Shown here piece after piece: positions 1 through 8,467 of a DNA stretch of 64,000 nucleotides. Under the pieces are notes generated by a model. That model did no database searches. It saw nothing but the letters and a program-made list of their open reading frames with translations, and was not told the DNA's origin. The stretch comes from VXRD01 sp965242535 (lineage in GTDB: Bacteria > Latescibacterota > UBA2968), in the NCBI GenBank assembly GCA_965242535.1, contig OZ251458.1:2108001-2172000 (forward strand), read 5' to 3'. The translations under genes and the position numbers were made by a program. Every line of letters starts with the position of its first letter. Within the stretch, counting starts at the first letter, position 1.

Positions 1-1
1 C

Positions 2-1852
2 TACCACATCGACGACGCGGTGATTCGGGATAGCGATGCGGACAAACCGATCAACAGCCATCCGGATTACGAAATCGCCTACGCCCAATACCGCCGCGGC
101 ATCGCCCTGGAAGAAGCCGACGGCCTGCGGGATATCGGCAATGTATCGGCCCGCCGCATCATCCAAAGCGGCATCATTTCCCTCAGCGCCATCGAAGGCG
201 CGCCCGAAGACGCCTTTTATTTGGGCAACAACGCGGCGTTCGGCCCGGACACCGCGCCGAATACGCGCAGCAATTTGGGCTATGAAACCGGCATCGCCAT
301 CGAAGTGCTCAGCCCGCCCGGCGAAGTGATGCGCGTCGCCATTCGCTTTGGCAATCGGGCGGACAATTGGCCCCGAACGGGATTGAACCCCACGCGCCGC
401 GCCCCACGCGCCTTTGACCTCGACGGCGATGGGAACGCGGAAATCCTGCGCGGTTCGGCATCCCCGGATCCTTTCGCGTGGACGATCGCGGGCGCGCCCC
501 ATACCCCTTTTGATCGGGCCTGCGGCGATTTATCGACGGCCTCGCCGACCTTCGCCGTGGGCGATGCGGGCCTGATCTTCCACTGCGCGGGCGCGACCCG
601 AACGCACTGGCGTGCAGGGGAAGCGATTCGCGATTCGGTCGCCATCCCCGCCTTGTTCTCCGCGCCTCCTGCGATGGCAAATTTTCCCGAAGCGCGGGTC
701 GATATTTGGGGGCAAAGCGATGGAAAAATCGAATGGGGCCATTTTTTGTCCGCATCCGCAGGTCGCGTCGCGTTGCGAAACGCCGTGCAATCCCTGGCCG
801 TGGGCAATGTCGATGGCGACGCGGACAATGAACTCATCGCCACGACCGGCAATGGCGAAGTGCATCTCATCCACGCCTCTGGGCAATCCGATCTCCTCGC
901 CACATTCGCGCATCCCATAATCGGCAGCGCGGCATTGGGCGATCTGGATCGAGATGGCGACGACGACATCGCCCTCGTCACCGCAGACGGCGTTCTCGCC
1001 ATCCTCGACGCCGATGGCCCAACGGTTGCGACCGATCCCATACCAGGCGGCGCGCATTCGCCCCCGGTGCTCGCGGATCTCGACGCGGATGGCTTTGCCG
1101 AAGTCCTGTTTGGCGGCGAGGGCAAAGTGTGGGCGTATCGCTTCAACGCGGTGTTGCAAACCGAAGGCGCGTTGGCCCTGCCCCTCAAAGACGACGCGGG
1201 CCCCATTGAGGCGCCGCCTGTCCTCGCGGATATCGACGGCGATTCATCGCCCGATATTTTCGTGGGCACGCGCGGCGGCCTCCTCTACGGCCTGACGGCG
1301 CGAGGGCAACACCTGCCGGGCTTTCCGCTCATGGTCGCCGGCCCCATTGTCGCATCGCCCCTCATCGACGACTTGGACGATGATGGCACTTTGGAACTCG
1401 TCGTCTATACCGCCGATGGCAGCGCGCAACTCTTTCATCTCGAGGCGATTGACCCCGCTTATACCGGGAACGATATTATCTGGGGACAACTCGGCGGCGG
1501 GCCGGGCAACGCGGGCCGATTGCTCCGAGAGATGGGCGAGATCGCGCCGCCGACCGACACCGTTCTTTTGCCCCCTGACCGCGCGTACCTCTATCCCAAT
1601 CCCGTGCGCTATGGCGACCGTGCGCGCATCCGCTTTTTTTTGTCCCAACCGGCCGAGGTCAGCGTGGCGATTTACAATCCCATCGGCGAAAAGGTCGGCG
1701 CCCTCACGCACGACAATCCCGTGCCCAATACCGACAACGAAATCGCGTGGGATGTGACCGATTACGCCAGCGGCCTCTACCTGTGTCGCCTGCAAGCCAG
1801 CGATGGCACGCGCACAGAAGTGCGGTTTATCAAGGCGGCGGTGATTAAATAG
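2..1852 (+). CDS. C-terminal part of a secreted M6-type metallopeptidase with FG-GAP repeats and C-terminal sorting tail (5' truncated by the window)
   Basis: The frame is already open at base 2, so the gene starts before the window. The visible N-terminus reads YHIDDAV, which resembles the end of the catalytic domain of immune-inhibitor-A-like M6 peptidases (usually LLIWHID). At least five FG-GAP/VCBS-type segments follow between about 780 and 1440, each with an Asp-rich calcium-loop pattern such as DVDGDADNE, DLDRDGDDD, DLDADGFAE, DIDGDSSPD and DLDDDGTLE. They probably form a calcium-bound beta-propeller. The last ~80 residues (YLYPNPVRYGD onward, ending LYLCRLQASDG...KAAVIK) match the FlgD-like/Por secretion tail used for type IX-like export in FCB bacteria. 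The peptidase assignment rests on a short motif, because the HExxH part lies outside the window. The export tail and propeller are clearer. Confidence 0.7.
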   Translation, partial: YHIDDAVIRDSDADKPINSHPDYEIAYAQYRRGIALEEADGLRDIGNVSARRIIQSGIISLSAIEGAPEDAFYLGNNAAFGPDTAPNTRSNLGYETGIAIEVLSPPGEVMRVAIRFGNRADNWPRTGLNPTRRAPRAFDLDGDGNAEILRGSASPDPFAWTIAGAPHTPFDRACGDLSTASPTFAVGDAGLIFHCAGATRTHWRAGEAIRDSVAIPALFSAPPAMANFPEARVDIWGQSDGKIEWGHFLSASAGRVALRNAVQSLAVGNVDGDADNELIATTGNGEVHLIHASGQSDLLATFAHPIIGSAALGDLDRDGDDDIALVTADGVLAILDADGPTVATDPIPGGAHSPPVLADLDADGFAEVLFGGEGKVWAYRFNAVLQTEGALALPLKDDAGPIEAPPVLADIDGDSSPDIFVGTRGGLLYGLTARGQHLPGFPLMVAGPIVASPLIDDLDDDGTLELVVYTADGSAQLFHLEAIDPAYTGNDIIWGQLGGGPGNAGRLLREMGEIAPPTDTVLLPPDRAYLYPNPVRYGDRARIRFFLSQPAEVSVAIYNPIGEKVGALTHDNPVPNTDNEIAWDVTDYASGLYLCRLQASDGTRTEVRFIKAAVIK

Positions 1853-1862
1853 GGAGATGTAA

Positions 1863-1939
1863 GACGGGAGACGGGAGAGGGAAGACGGGAGAGGGGAGAG
1901 GCAAGAGGCAAGAGGCAAGAGGCAAGAGGCAAGAGGCAA
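1863..1939. repeat. Heptanucleotide tandem array (11 units)
   Basis: Eleven consecutive 7-bp units: five degenerate (GACGGGA, GACGGGA, GAGGGAA, GACGGGA, GAGGGGA), then six perfect GAGGCAA. The phase is kept throughout, which shows expansion from a single heptad. A second six-unit GAGGCAA block lies at 2057-2098. Confidence 0.95.
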
Positions 1940-1997
1940 GAAGGCCATCCCCGCAAGCGGTCAGTGGTCCGTTATCTCGCCCCGTTCCCATCAACAT

Positions 1998-2030
1998 GTA
2001 GGGACAGGCCCCCGTGCCTGTCCGAAGATA
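1998..2030 (+). repeat. Dispersed palindromic element, copy 1
   Basis: Perfect 8-bp inverted repeat GGACAGGC/GCCTGTCC around a CCCCGT centre, flanked by GTAG and GAAGATA. Copies with the same flanks occur at 2157, 47063 (inverted), 49920, 51135 and 51207. Partial or diverged copies occur at 2238, 43991 and 62103. Confidence 0.9.
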
Positions 2031-2156
2031 GAAGCGGGGAGACACGGGAGACGGGAGAGGCAAGAGGCAAGAGGCAAGAGGCAAGAGGCAAGAGGCAAGA
2101 AGGCCATCCCCGCAAGCGGTCAGTGGTCCGTTATCTCGCCCCGTTCCCATCAACAT

Positions 2157-2189
2157 GTAGGGACAGGCCCCCGTGCCTGTCCGAAGATA
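2157..2189 (+). repeat. Dispersed palindromic element, copy 2
   Basis: Identical to the copy at 1998 and lies in the second unit of the 159-bp duplication. Confidence 0.9.
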
Positions 2190-2237
2190 GAAGCGGGGAG
2201 ACGGGAGACGGGTCAGTTCGCCATGCAACCATCACCG

Positions 2238-2255
2238 GTAGGGACAGGCCCCCGT
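2238..2255 (+). repeat. Dispersed palindromic element, truncated copy 3
   Basis: Only the left arm and centre (GTAGGGACAGGCCCCCGT) remain, ending 15 bp before the ankyrin gene start. Confidence 0.8.
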
Positions 2256-2269
2256 ACTCGTGAGATGCC

Positions 2270-4048
2270 ATGAAAAAAAAACGACGACAGAGCTTCACCA
2301 AATTGCACCGTGCAGCGCGTGAGAACCTGCCCGAACAGGTGCGAACTTTGATCGATCAGGGCATGGATATCAACGCGAAGAATCGAGATGGCGTGACACC
2401 ACTCCACGAGGCGGTTGCGAACGATGCCCGCGAGATAGTCGAGGTTTTGCTCGAGCGCGGCGCCGACGTCAACGCAAAGGATTCAGGTGGAGGTACACCG
2501 CTCCACGAGGCGGCGTTCAAAAGCAATCCGGAGATAGTTGACGTCTTGCTCGAGCACGGCGCCGACGTCAACGCGCAAGATGACTGGAGCGAGACGCCGC
2601 TGCACGGGGCTGGGAAAATAGTGGCTCTTGAGACGAGAGGTCGTCGCGAGAGCGGGGTAATAACAAGCATCAAAATGCACGCGGCAGAACCAAAAAATGA
2701 TCGCGAGACCGTCGAGGTTTTGCTCAAACACGGCGCCGACGTCAATGCAAAGGACGATAGAGATCAGACGCCCTTGCACGAGGCGGTGATCAGAAATGAT
2801 CGCGAAATCGCCGAGGTCTTGCTCCGACACGGGGCGAATGCCAACGCGAAGAATAATGAGGGCGTGACGCCCTTGCACGAGGCAGCAGAAAAGAAATCGC
2901 CCGAGATAACCCGAGTCTTGCTCGACTATGGCGCCGAGGTCAACGCGAAAAATGAGAGGGGCGAGACACCTTTTAAAAAAATAATGCAGTCCACCATAGA
3001 TTCTGAATGTCTTAAGGTAGTTGCGATCTCGCTCGAGCGCGGCGTCGAGATCGACGCACGAGATGATGATTTTGAGGAACTGCTATGCGGAGCGGCAGAG
3101 TTTAATCATGTCGAGATAGTCGAGGTTTTGATCGACCATGGCGTCGCCGTCAACGCAGACGATGAGAGTTGGACACCGCTACACTCAGCGGCGTCAGGGG
3201 GTAATCCCGAGATAGTTGAAGTCTTGCTCAAACACTGTGCCGACGTCAACGCAAAGGATTCAGGTGGTGGTACACCGCTCCACGAAGCGGCGTCAGGGGG
3301 TAATCCCGAGATAATTGAAGTCTTGCTCAAACGCGGTGCCGACGTCAACGCAAAGGACGATGCGGGCAACACACCGTTGCACTGCACGGCGTTAGGTAGC
3401 CTTGAGACAGTCGAAAATCCCGAGATAGCCGAGGTCTTGCTCGAGTACAGTGCCGACGTCAACGCGAAAAATAATAAAGGTGAGACACCGTTGCACAAGG
3501 CGGCGGAAGGCCAAAATTTTAAGATAGCCGAGGTCTTGCTCGAGCACGGCGCCGAGGTCGATGCGAAAGATGGTAACGGGGATCCACCGTTGCAATATTG
3601 CTATTCTTTTGAGGAGGTCGCGGTCTTGCTCAAACACGGTGCCGATATTACCAATCTGCTAGATGGCGATCTCGAAATGCGGATGCTCGACGCGGTAGAG
3701 TCCAATTCTTTTGAGGAAGTCGAGATTTTTCTCAACCATGGGGCAGATGCCAACTGGGAGGATCAAGCGGGTGGCGAGACGTTGTTGCATGTTGCGACGT
3801 TTACAAATAACCACGAGACAATCGCGGTCTTGCTCAACTATGGCGCCGAGGTCAACGCAAAGGATTCTTGGGGCGACACGCCGCTACACTGGGCCGCGTC
3901 GAGAAATGCACATAAGGCGGCGGAACTCCTGTTGAACCACGGTGCCGAGGTCGCTGCGAAGAACAATGAGGGCGACACGCCGTTACGAGAGGCGGAAAAG
4001 GGAAACCACCTCGACACAGCGGATTTGTTGCGTCGCCACGGCGGTTGA
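2270..4048 (+). CDS. Ankyrin-repeat protein
   Basis: 592 residues, almost entirely ankyrin repeats (about 15), with the usual TPLHEAA...EIVEVLLKHGADVNAKD consensus every ~33-34 residues. Ankyrin repeats are protein-binding scaffolds and the partner is unknown. The N-terminus is basic (MKKKRRQ) with no signal peptide, so a cytoplasmic location is likely. Some units are degenerate, especially around residues 240-290 and 440-490. Two adjacent units (about 3190-3257 and 3292-3359) are nearly identical at the DNA level, pointing to recent in-frame duplication. Base composition is more AT-rich than in neighbouring genes, with AAT/AAA-rich codons, which may reflect horizontal gain or relaxed evolution. 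The downstream gene begins 11 bp after the stop, so the two may be co-transcribed. Confidence 0.9.
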   Translation: MKKKRRQSFTKLHRAARENLPEQVRTLIDQGMDINAKNRDGVTPLHEAVANDAREIVEVLLERGADVNAKDSGGGTPLHEAAFKSNPEIVDVLLEHGADVNAQDDWSETPLHGAGKIVALETRGRRESGVITSIKMHAAEPKNDRETVEVLLKHGADVNAKDDRDQTPLHEAVIRNDREIAEVLLRHGANANAKNNEGVTPLHEAAEKKSPEITRVLLDYGAEVNAKNERGETPFKKIMQSTIDSECLKVVAISLERGVEIDARDDDFEELLCGAAEFNHVEIVEVLIDHGVAVNADDESWTPLHSAASGGNPEIVEVLLKHCADVNAKDSGGGTPLHEAASGGNPEIIEVLLKRGADVNAKDDAGNTPLHCTALGSLETVENPEIAEVLLEYSADVNAKNNKGETPLHKAAEGQNFKIAEVLLEHGAEVDAKDGNGDPPLQYCYSFEEVAVLLKHGADITNLLDGDLEMRMLDAVESNSFEEVEIFLNHGADANWEDQAGGETLLHVATFTNNHETIAVLLNYGAEVNAKDSWGDTPLHWAASRNAHKAAELLLNHGAEVAAKNNEGDTPLREAEKGNHLDTADLLRRHGG

Positions 4049-4058
4049 AGGAAACGCT

Positions 4059-7000
4059 ATGCACCACACATTTACACGCGCCTTGCTCCTCCTCCTCGCG
4101 CTGGGCACATCTGCTTGGGCGCAGTTTGACGCCAATCATCCCGAACTGGATTGGCGCGTCATCGAGACCGAGCATTTCAAAATCTATTTTCATCAGGGCT
4201 TGGAAATATTGGCGCCGCGTGCGGCCCGAATCGCCGAAGACGCTTATGGCCCGATCGCGGCCTTTTACGATTTTGAACCCGATGGCAAAGTCCGCATCAT
4301 CCTCAAAGACACCGAAGACTACGCCAATGGCGCGGCGTATTACTACCACAACACCATCGAAATTTGGGTCTCCAATCTCGACTTTGCACTGCGCGGCCAC
4401 ACGGATTGGTTGCCCAATGTGATCGCGCACGAACTGACGCACATCATCGCCTTGCAAACCGCGCGCAAAGCCTCGCGGCGCGTGCCCGGTCTGTTTCTCA
4501 ACTACTTGCGCTATCAGGGCGAGGGCAAGCGCGACGATATCCTCGATGGCTATCCCGATGTTTTGGCTGCCTACGCCATTCCCGCCACCATCGTTCCGCC
4601 ATGGTTCGCCGAAGGCACGGCGCAATACATGGCGCCTGGGGCCAAGTACGACCGTTGGGACTCGCACCGCGATATGATCTTGCGCCAAGCCACGCGCCAC
4701 AACACCCTGCTCACGCGCAGCGAAATGGGCGTTTTTGGCGCCAAGACCGGCCTCGGGTTTGAAAAGGTCTATGACCACGGCTATTCGCTGACCCGTTTTA
4801 TCGCCGATGCGTTTGGCCGCGACAAACTCCCGGAATTGTATCGGCAGATGAAGGTCTGGTGGCGCACGGATTTTGGCGGCGCGGTTCGGGCCGCGCTGGG
4901 CATCTCGGAACGCGAATTGCACGACCGCTGGGTCGCATCGCTCAAAAAACGCTACGCGGATCAAGTCGCGCAAATCGATGCCGATCCCGCGCAGGGCGAC
5001 CTCCTGTACGAAGACGGCTATCTCAACCTGCACCCGCGCTGGTCGCCCGACGGATCGCAAATCGCCTTCCTCTCCAACCGAGGCCGCGATTACGGACGCA
5101 CGAGTTTGGTGGCCTATACCCTCGCGGACAGCAGCGCCGAACGCATCGCCCCGGCCGCGGTGACGGCATGGGACTGGGCGCCCGATGGCGGGCGCGTCCT
5201 CTACGCGCGCCACAGCCGGCCCGACAAATACGGGTCGCGGCGCTGGGACCTCTACGCGATGGCGCTCGAGACCGAAAAATCGGGCGCGGTTCAAAGCGTC
5301 AAAAATGCCATCGGCTTCGGGAGCGACACATTCCCGGGGGAGACGCGCTTGAGCCATGGCTTGCGCGGCATGCACCCGGCCTATTCGCCGGATGGGGCGC
5401 AAATCGCCTTTGTCAAAAATGGCGGGGGCAGCACCAATCTCGGGATCTTGGACGCGGCCACCGGAGAGACGCGCTATCTCACGCACTTTTCAGATGGGTC
5501 ACAGGTCGCCACCCCGCGCTGGTCGCCCGATGGATCGCAAATCGCCTTTTCGATCTTTCGCATCGGCACATCGCGCGACATCGCCACCATCCCGGCCGCC
5601 GGGGGCGATTACACCGTGCGGATCGCGTCTCGAGAAACGGATCGCGACCCGTGCTGGACGCCCGATGGATCGGCCCTGGTGTTCGCCTCGGACCATGATG
5701 GCATTTTCAACTTGTACCGCGCGGACCTGTCCGACGGTTCGATCCGCCGCCTCACCCGCGTGTACGGCGGCGCGTTTCAACCCCATGTGCATCCCGAAGG
5801 CGACCGCATCGCCTTTGCCCACTACGGCAAAAACGCCTACGAAATCCGCGTGATCGCACAGCCCTTGAACGAACCCGTGGCGCCCGATGTCTTTCGCGTC
5901 AAACCCCTGGTGGCCGCCATGCCCAAACCCGCGATAGACAGCCGCCCTTACAAGAGCGAATTTTCGACGACCACCATCTTGCCGCGCCTCGCGGTTGACA
6001 GCGGCAAGCTCAAATTCGGCGCGATAGCCGGGTCGGACGATGTGTTGCGAAAACAGACCTTTGTCATCAGCGGCCTGATCGCCCACGACTTGGACATGGA
6101 TCTCTACGCCCTTTACGAATACCGCAAAAGACGCCCCACGTTTTTTTTGGAAGCCTATCGCCTGTCGCGCCACGTCGAGGAAGATGTGATCAGCCGCGAC
6201 GAGGATTTTCGCATCTACGACCGCACGTTCGCGCTGACCGGCATCGAAATCGGCGGCAACTACGCGATGGCGCGCGGCGGGCTCATCGACGCTCGCCTCG
6301 CGTACAACCGCACGGGCGCGGTGCTGGATCAAGCGCGGTTCAACGGGCTCAACCGCGAGATCGTGGGCGCGACCACGCTCAACGGCTTTGACCTCGCGCT
6401 GACCTATCGCCTCGACGCCACGGGCCGATTCCGCGATTCGGCGATCAACCCCCGATCCGGGCGCCGCCTCGCCCTGCGCTACGACCGGTATTTCAACTGG
6501 TTCATCAGCGGGTTTGAGGAAAATACCTCGTTGCTCATCGAAACGTACGACCGCTATTTTTACAATCGGTTCTCATTGGATTGGAACGAATTCATCCCCC
6601 TTGGCCCCGGGCCGAGCGCGCTGAGTTTCCGATTTTTCGGCGGCCTGATCGATGGCGAAGTCGACGACGCCTTTGACTTTTTCCTCGGCGGCTTGCCCGG
6701 CATGAAGGGCTATACGTTTTACAGCATGGAGGGCCGCCGCGCCCTGATGTTGCGCTCGGCGTACCGCTTCCCCATCCTGTCGCGCATCGACCGGCAGACC
6801 GGCCCGATCTACTCCGACCAACTCTACGGCGCGTTCTTCGCAGGCCTCGGGCGCGCCTGGGATGGCACGGCGGACGATGCGCCGCTCCACCGCGGCTGGA
6901 AGCGCGAGTTGGGCGCGCAGTTGCGCTATGACGCGACCTCGTTTTACCTCTTCCCCACGCGCGCGAGCCTGGATGTAGCCTACGGGTTTGACCATGTGCC

Positions 7001-7100
7001 CCTGCAACGCGCGGGCGATCCCCTTGAACGGAGCGGGCTGAAAGTTTATTTTACTCTGTTGTTTGGATTTCTTACGGATGTCGGGGGCAGTAGGCAGTAG
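4059..7100 (+). CDS. Secreted gluzincin-type peptidase / TolB-like propeller / Omp85-like beta-barrel fusion
   Basis: 1013 residues. The start at 4059 has an AAGGAA ribosome site and is followed by a clear signal peptide (hydrophobic core LLLLLALG, cleavage near AWAQ). Residues ~30-300 look like a peptidase-MA/gluzincin domain: HELTH at 124-128 supplies two His and the catalytic Glu, and WFAEGTAQY supplies a third ligand, Glu185. Residues ~320-620 hold PD40/TolB-like repeats (HPRWSPDGSQIAF and variants at least four times), a beta-propeller. The last ~400 residues resemble an Omp85/BamA-type outer-membrane barrel (FFLGGLPGMKGY, then strands ending LYFTLLFGF-like). The protein is predicted to sit in the outer membrane with peptidase and propeller probably in the periplasm. 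The extreme C-terminus after LLFGF reads into GGCAGTA heptad-repeat DNA, so the last few residues (VGGSRQ) may be a recent extension. The substrate is unknown. Confidence 0.85.
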   Translation: MHHTFTRALLLLLALGTSAWAQFDANHPELDWRVIETEHFKIYFHQGLEILAPRAARIAEDAYGPIAAFYDFEPDGKVRIILKDTEDYANGAAYYYHNTIEIWVSNLDFALRGHTDWLPNVIAHELTHIIALQTARKASRRVPGLFLNYLRYQGEGKRDDILDGYPDVLAAYAIPATIVPPWFAEGTAQYMAPGAKYDRWDSHRDMILRQATRHNTLLTRSEMGVFGAKTGLGFEKVYDHGYSLTRFIADAFGRDKLPELYRQMKVWWRTDFGGAVRAALGISERELHDRWVASLKKRYADQVAQIDADPAQGDLLYEDGYLNLHPRWSPDGSQIAFLSNRGRDYGRTSLVAYTLADSSAERIAPAAVTAWDWAPDGGRVLYARHSRPDKYGSRRWDLYAMALETEKSGAVQSVKNAIGFGSDTFPGETRLSHGLRGMHPAYSPDGAQIAFVKNGGGSTNLGILDAATGETRYLTHFSDGSQVATPRWSPDGSQIAFSIFRIGTSRDIATIPAAGGDYTVRIASRETDRDPCWTPDGSALVFASDHDGIFNLYRADLSDGSIRRLTRVYGGAFQPHVHPEGDRIAFAHYGKNAYEIRVIAQPLNEPVAPDVFRVKPLVAAMPKPAIDSRPYKSEFSTTTILPRLAVDSGKLKFGAIAGSDDVLRKQTFVISGLIAHDLDMDLYALYEYRKRRPTFFLEAYRLSRHVEEDVISRDEDFRIYDRTFALTGIEIGGNYAMARGGLIDARLAYNRTGAVLDQARFNGLNREIVGATTLNGFDLALTYRLDATGRFRDSAINPRSGRRLALRYDRYFNWFISGFEENTSLLIETYDRYFYNRFSLDWNEFIPLGPGPSALSFRFFGGLIDGEVDDAFDFFLGGLPGMKGYTFYSMEGRRALMLRSAYRFPILSRIDRQTGPIYSDQLYGAFFAGLGRAWDGTADDAPLHRGWKRELGAQLRYDATSFYLFPTRASLDVAYGFDHVPLQRAGDPLERSGLKVYFTLLFGFLTDVGGSRQ

Positions 7101-7104
7101 GCAG
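7086..7104. repeat. GGCAGTA heptanucleotide repeat
   Basis: About 2.5 tandem copies of GGCAGTA overlap the stop codon of the upstream gene. This is another 7-bp unit, as in the other arrays in the window. Confidence 0.8.
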
Positions 7105-7130
7105 CTCGTCCTGCCCCATCAACACCCATC

Positions 7131-7662
7131 CACGCCGACGTTGCTCGCTTTTCTAAAGCGTTTGGTCCTAAGAAGCTGTCTAAAAATTATTGGGACCTAA
7201 CCCCCTAGCCCCCTTTCCTATGAGGAAAGGGGGAATAAAGGCCCTTATTCTTGGGTTTTAATCTGCGAAAAGCGAATGTTTTTGCGACGCTCTCAATGGC
7301 GGTCCGAGTTTTTAGATGGCTTCTAAAGCATTGTTGGTTGCCTTCGATGCGTTGGCTACGCCTGTGCCTACGGCGTGCGGCGACTTACTTTTTGTCAACA
7401 GAGAAGACGCGAATAAGCGTCTGAAGAAAAGTAAGCAAAAAATGCCGCTCTCAAACGCCGAGGGGCTAGCACAGCGCGAGCGGGGTACAACTGCCCCAGC
7501 AGTTCAAGCGCTTTTGTAGTAGCACAACATGCGTTGGCCTGCCAAGTGGGTTGCAAAATGGATGTGGGTTGCGAAATGGACTTGCGCGCTGTGCCCGATG
7601 GCTTTCGTTGATGGACTTTTGGGATCGCGTGTTTGGCGAGGGCTTTTCTGAAGGACGATGGA
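7131..7662 (-). repeat. Dispersed ~400-bp repeat, copy 1 (inverted, interrupted by a MITE)
   Basis: Reading the minus strand gives the same order of blocks as the copies at 8593 and 42871: GCACAGCGC, GCTGTGCTAGCCCCTCGGCG, an imperfect CTTACTTTT/AAAAGTAAG hairpin with an enlarged loop, and the AAGCGAGCAA end block. It is more diverged than the other two and carries the 152-bp MITE. Confidence 0.8.
7172..7323 (+). mobile_element. MITE copy A (152 bp) with TAA target-site duplication
   Basis: Terminal inverted repeats GAAGCTGTCTAAAAA and TTTTTAGATGGCTTC. TAA flanks both sides (7169-7171, 7324-7326). The uninterrupted sequence GGTCCTAAAGCAT survives in the related repeat near 43152 (as its complement), which confirms a 3-bp duplication. 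There is no coding capacity, so a transposase would have to act in trans. Confidence 0.9.
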
Positions 7663-7789
7663 ACAGCAAGGCGATCCCGCGGCCCTGCGATTTTCGCTTT
7701 ATCGGTGTTCATACTCGCTTCGCTCCGTCGTGGGCTACGCCTGTGCTGTGGTTGCTTTTGCGTCTCTCGATTTTTCAGGAGTTTTTCCC

Positions 7790-8467
7790 ATGCGAAAATT
7801 GATCCTCTACGCATTCGCGTTTGCCCTGCTTTGCGGGCAGGCGGGCGCCGAAAAATCGCCTAAGACGGCGTTCTTTCTCTCGTTGCTCGTGCCGGGTCTG
7901 GGGGAATGGTATGCAGGGGCCAAATGGCGAGGGGTGGGATTTATGAGCGCGGAGGCCCTCACATGGACGGCCTACATTTCATGGCGGGGGAGGGGGAATG
8001 ACATCAAAGCGGAATTTCGCGCGTACGCGGATCGGCATTGGCAGGAAGCGCGGTACAGGGCATGGCGGGACTTCAACAGGCGGCAGGACGACCCCTATCA
8101 CGAAACCCACGCATTGCCCTCCAAAGAGAACGACACACAGCAGTACTACGAACTCATCGGCAAATACCACCAGTTCGTCTATGGCTGGGACGACGCGCCC
8201 GCGCCCCGTGACTTTACAACCGACAACGCGGGCGTTCAATCCGCGCGCAGGCAGGCGTATGAAACCCGTCGCAACGACAGCAACAAATACCTCAAACGCG
8301 CGTCGCTCGTCACGGGCCTCGCCGTGCTCAACCACATCGCCAGCGCCATACACGCCTCGGCCTACACGCGCACGCTTCAAAAACGAACCGAGCCGCGCTT
8401 GTGGATCGACATCGCGCCTGTCGATACACAGGGCCGAACGATGGTCGCATTAAAAACGCGATTTTGA
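7790..8467 (+). CDS. DUF5683-like small membrane/secreted protein, paralogue 1
   Basis: 225 residues from an ATG preceded by AGGAG. An in-frame upstream extension to 7658 exists but runs through repeat-derived sequence. The N-terminus is a signal peptide (LILYAFAFALLCGQAGA). The segment SPKTAFFLSLLVPGLGEWYAG matches the proline/glycine hydrophobic hallmark of DUF5683 and related proteins (usually LPGLGQxYxGK). A second hydrophobic stretch (VGFMSAEALTWTAYIS) and a third near residue 180 (LVTGLAVLNHIASAIHAS) suggest an envelope location. The function of the family is not known. It is clearly paralogous to the gene at 9002, with the same order of segments, and both are preceded by a copy of the ~400-bp repeat. 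Confidence 0.75.
   Translation: MRKLILYAFAFALLCGQAGAEKSPKTAFFLSLLVPGLGEWYAGAKWRGVGFMSAEALTWTAYISWRGRGNDIKAEFRAYADRHWQEARYRAWRDFNRRQDDPYHETHALPSKENDTQQYYELIGKYHQFVYGWDDAPAPRDFTTDNAGVQSARRQAYETRRNDSNKYLKRASLVTGLAVLNHIASAIHASAYTRTLQKRTEPRLWIDIAPVDTQGRTMVALKTRF

Larger units (their letters stand above)
1941..2199. repeat. Direct repeat, ~100 bp, two copies 159 bp apart
   Basis: Bases 1941-2040 and 2100-2199 are essentially identical and both begin AAGGCCATCCCCGC. Each copy carries one palindromic GTAGGGACAGGC element and is preceded by six GAGGCAA heptads, so the duplicated unit is heptad array plus block. Confidence 0.95.
1853..2269. repeat. Repeat-filled intergenic region: heptad arrays, 159-bp duplication and palindromic elements
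   Basis: This 417-bp gap holds no credible gene. It contains a degenerate heptanucleotide array (1863-1939, units such as GACGGGA, GAGGGAA and six exact GAGGCAA), then a ~100-bp unique-looking block with a palindromic element. The whole arrangement recurs 159 bp downstream (GAGGCAA x6 at 2057-2098, block at 2100-2199). A third, truncated palindrome sits at 2238-2255, just before the ankyrin gene. Peptides readable from this DNA on either strand are products of the repeats. Confidence 0.9.
7101..7789. repeat. Gene-free region made of dispersed repeat copy 1 with a nested MITE
   Basis: No convincing gene in 689 bp. About 7131-7662 is an inverted copy of the ~400-bp dispersed repeat also found at 8593-8994 and 42871-43242. 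It is interrupted at 7172-7323 by a MITE. The rest (7663-7789) includes a short GGCTACGCCTGTG motif shared with 7348 and, inverted, with 45615. Confidence 0.85.

Noticed and set aside
1863..2199. Possible CRISPR array
   Set aside because: Repeat units are contiguous 7-bp heptads or one 159-bp duplication. There are no regular unique spacers and no cas genes.
1845..2228. Minus-strand frame of 127 codons with repeated LLPLASCLL peptides
   Set aside because: It is translated heptad and palindrome repeats and has no independent gene signal.
7316..7863. Several small plus-strand frames in 7316-7863
   Set aside because: All run through repeat copy 1 and have no family-like features. The real gene starts at 7790.
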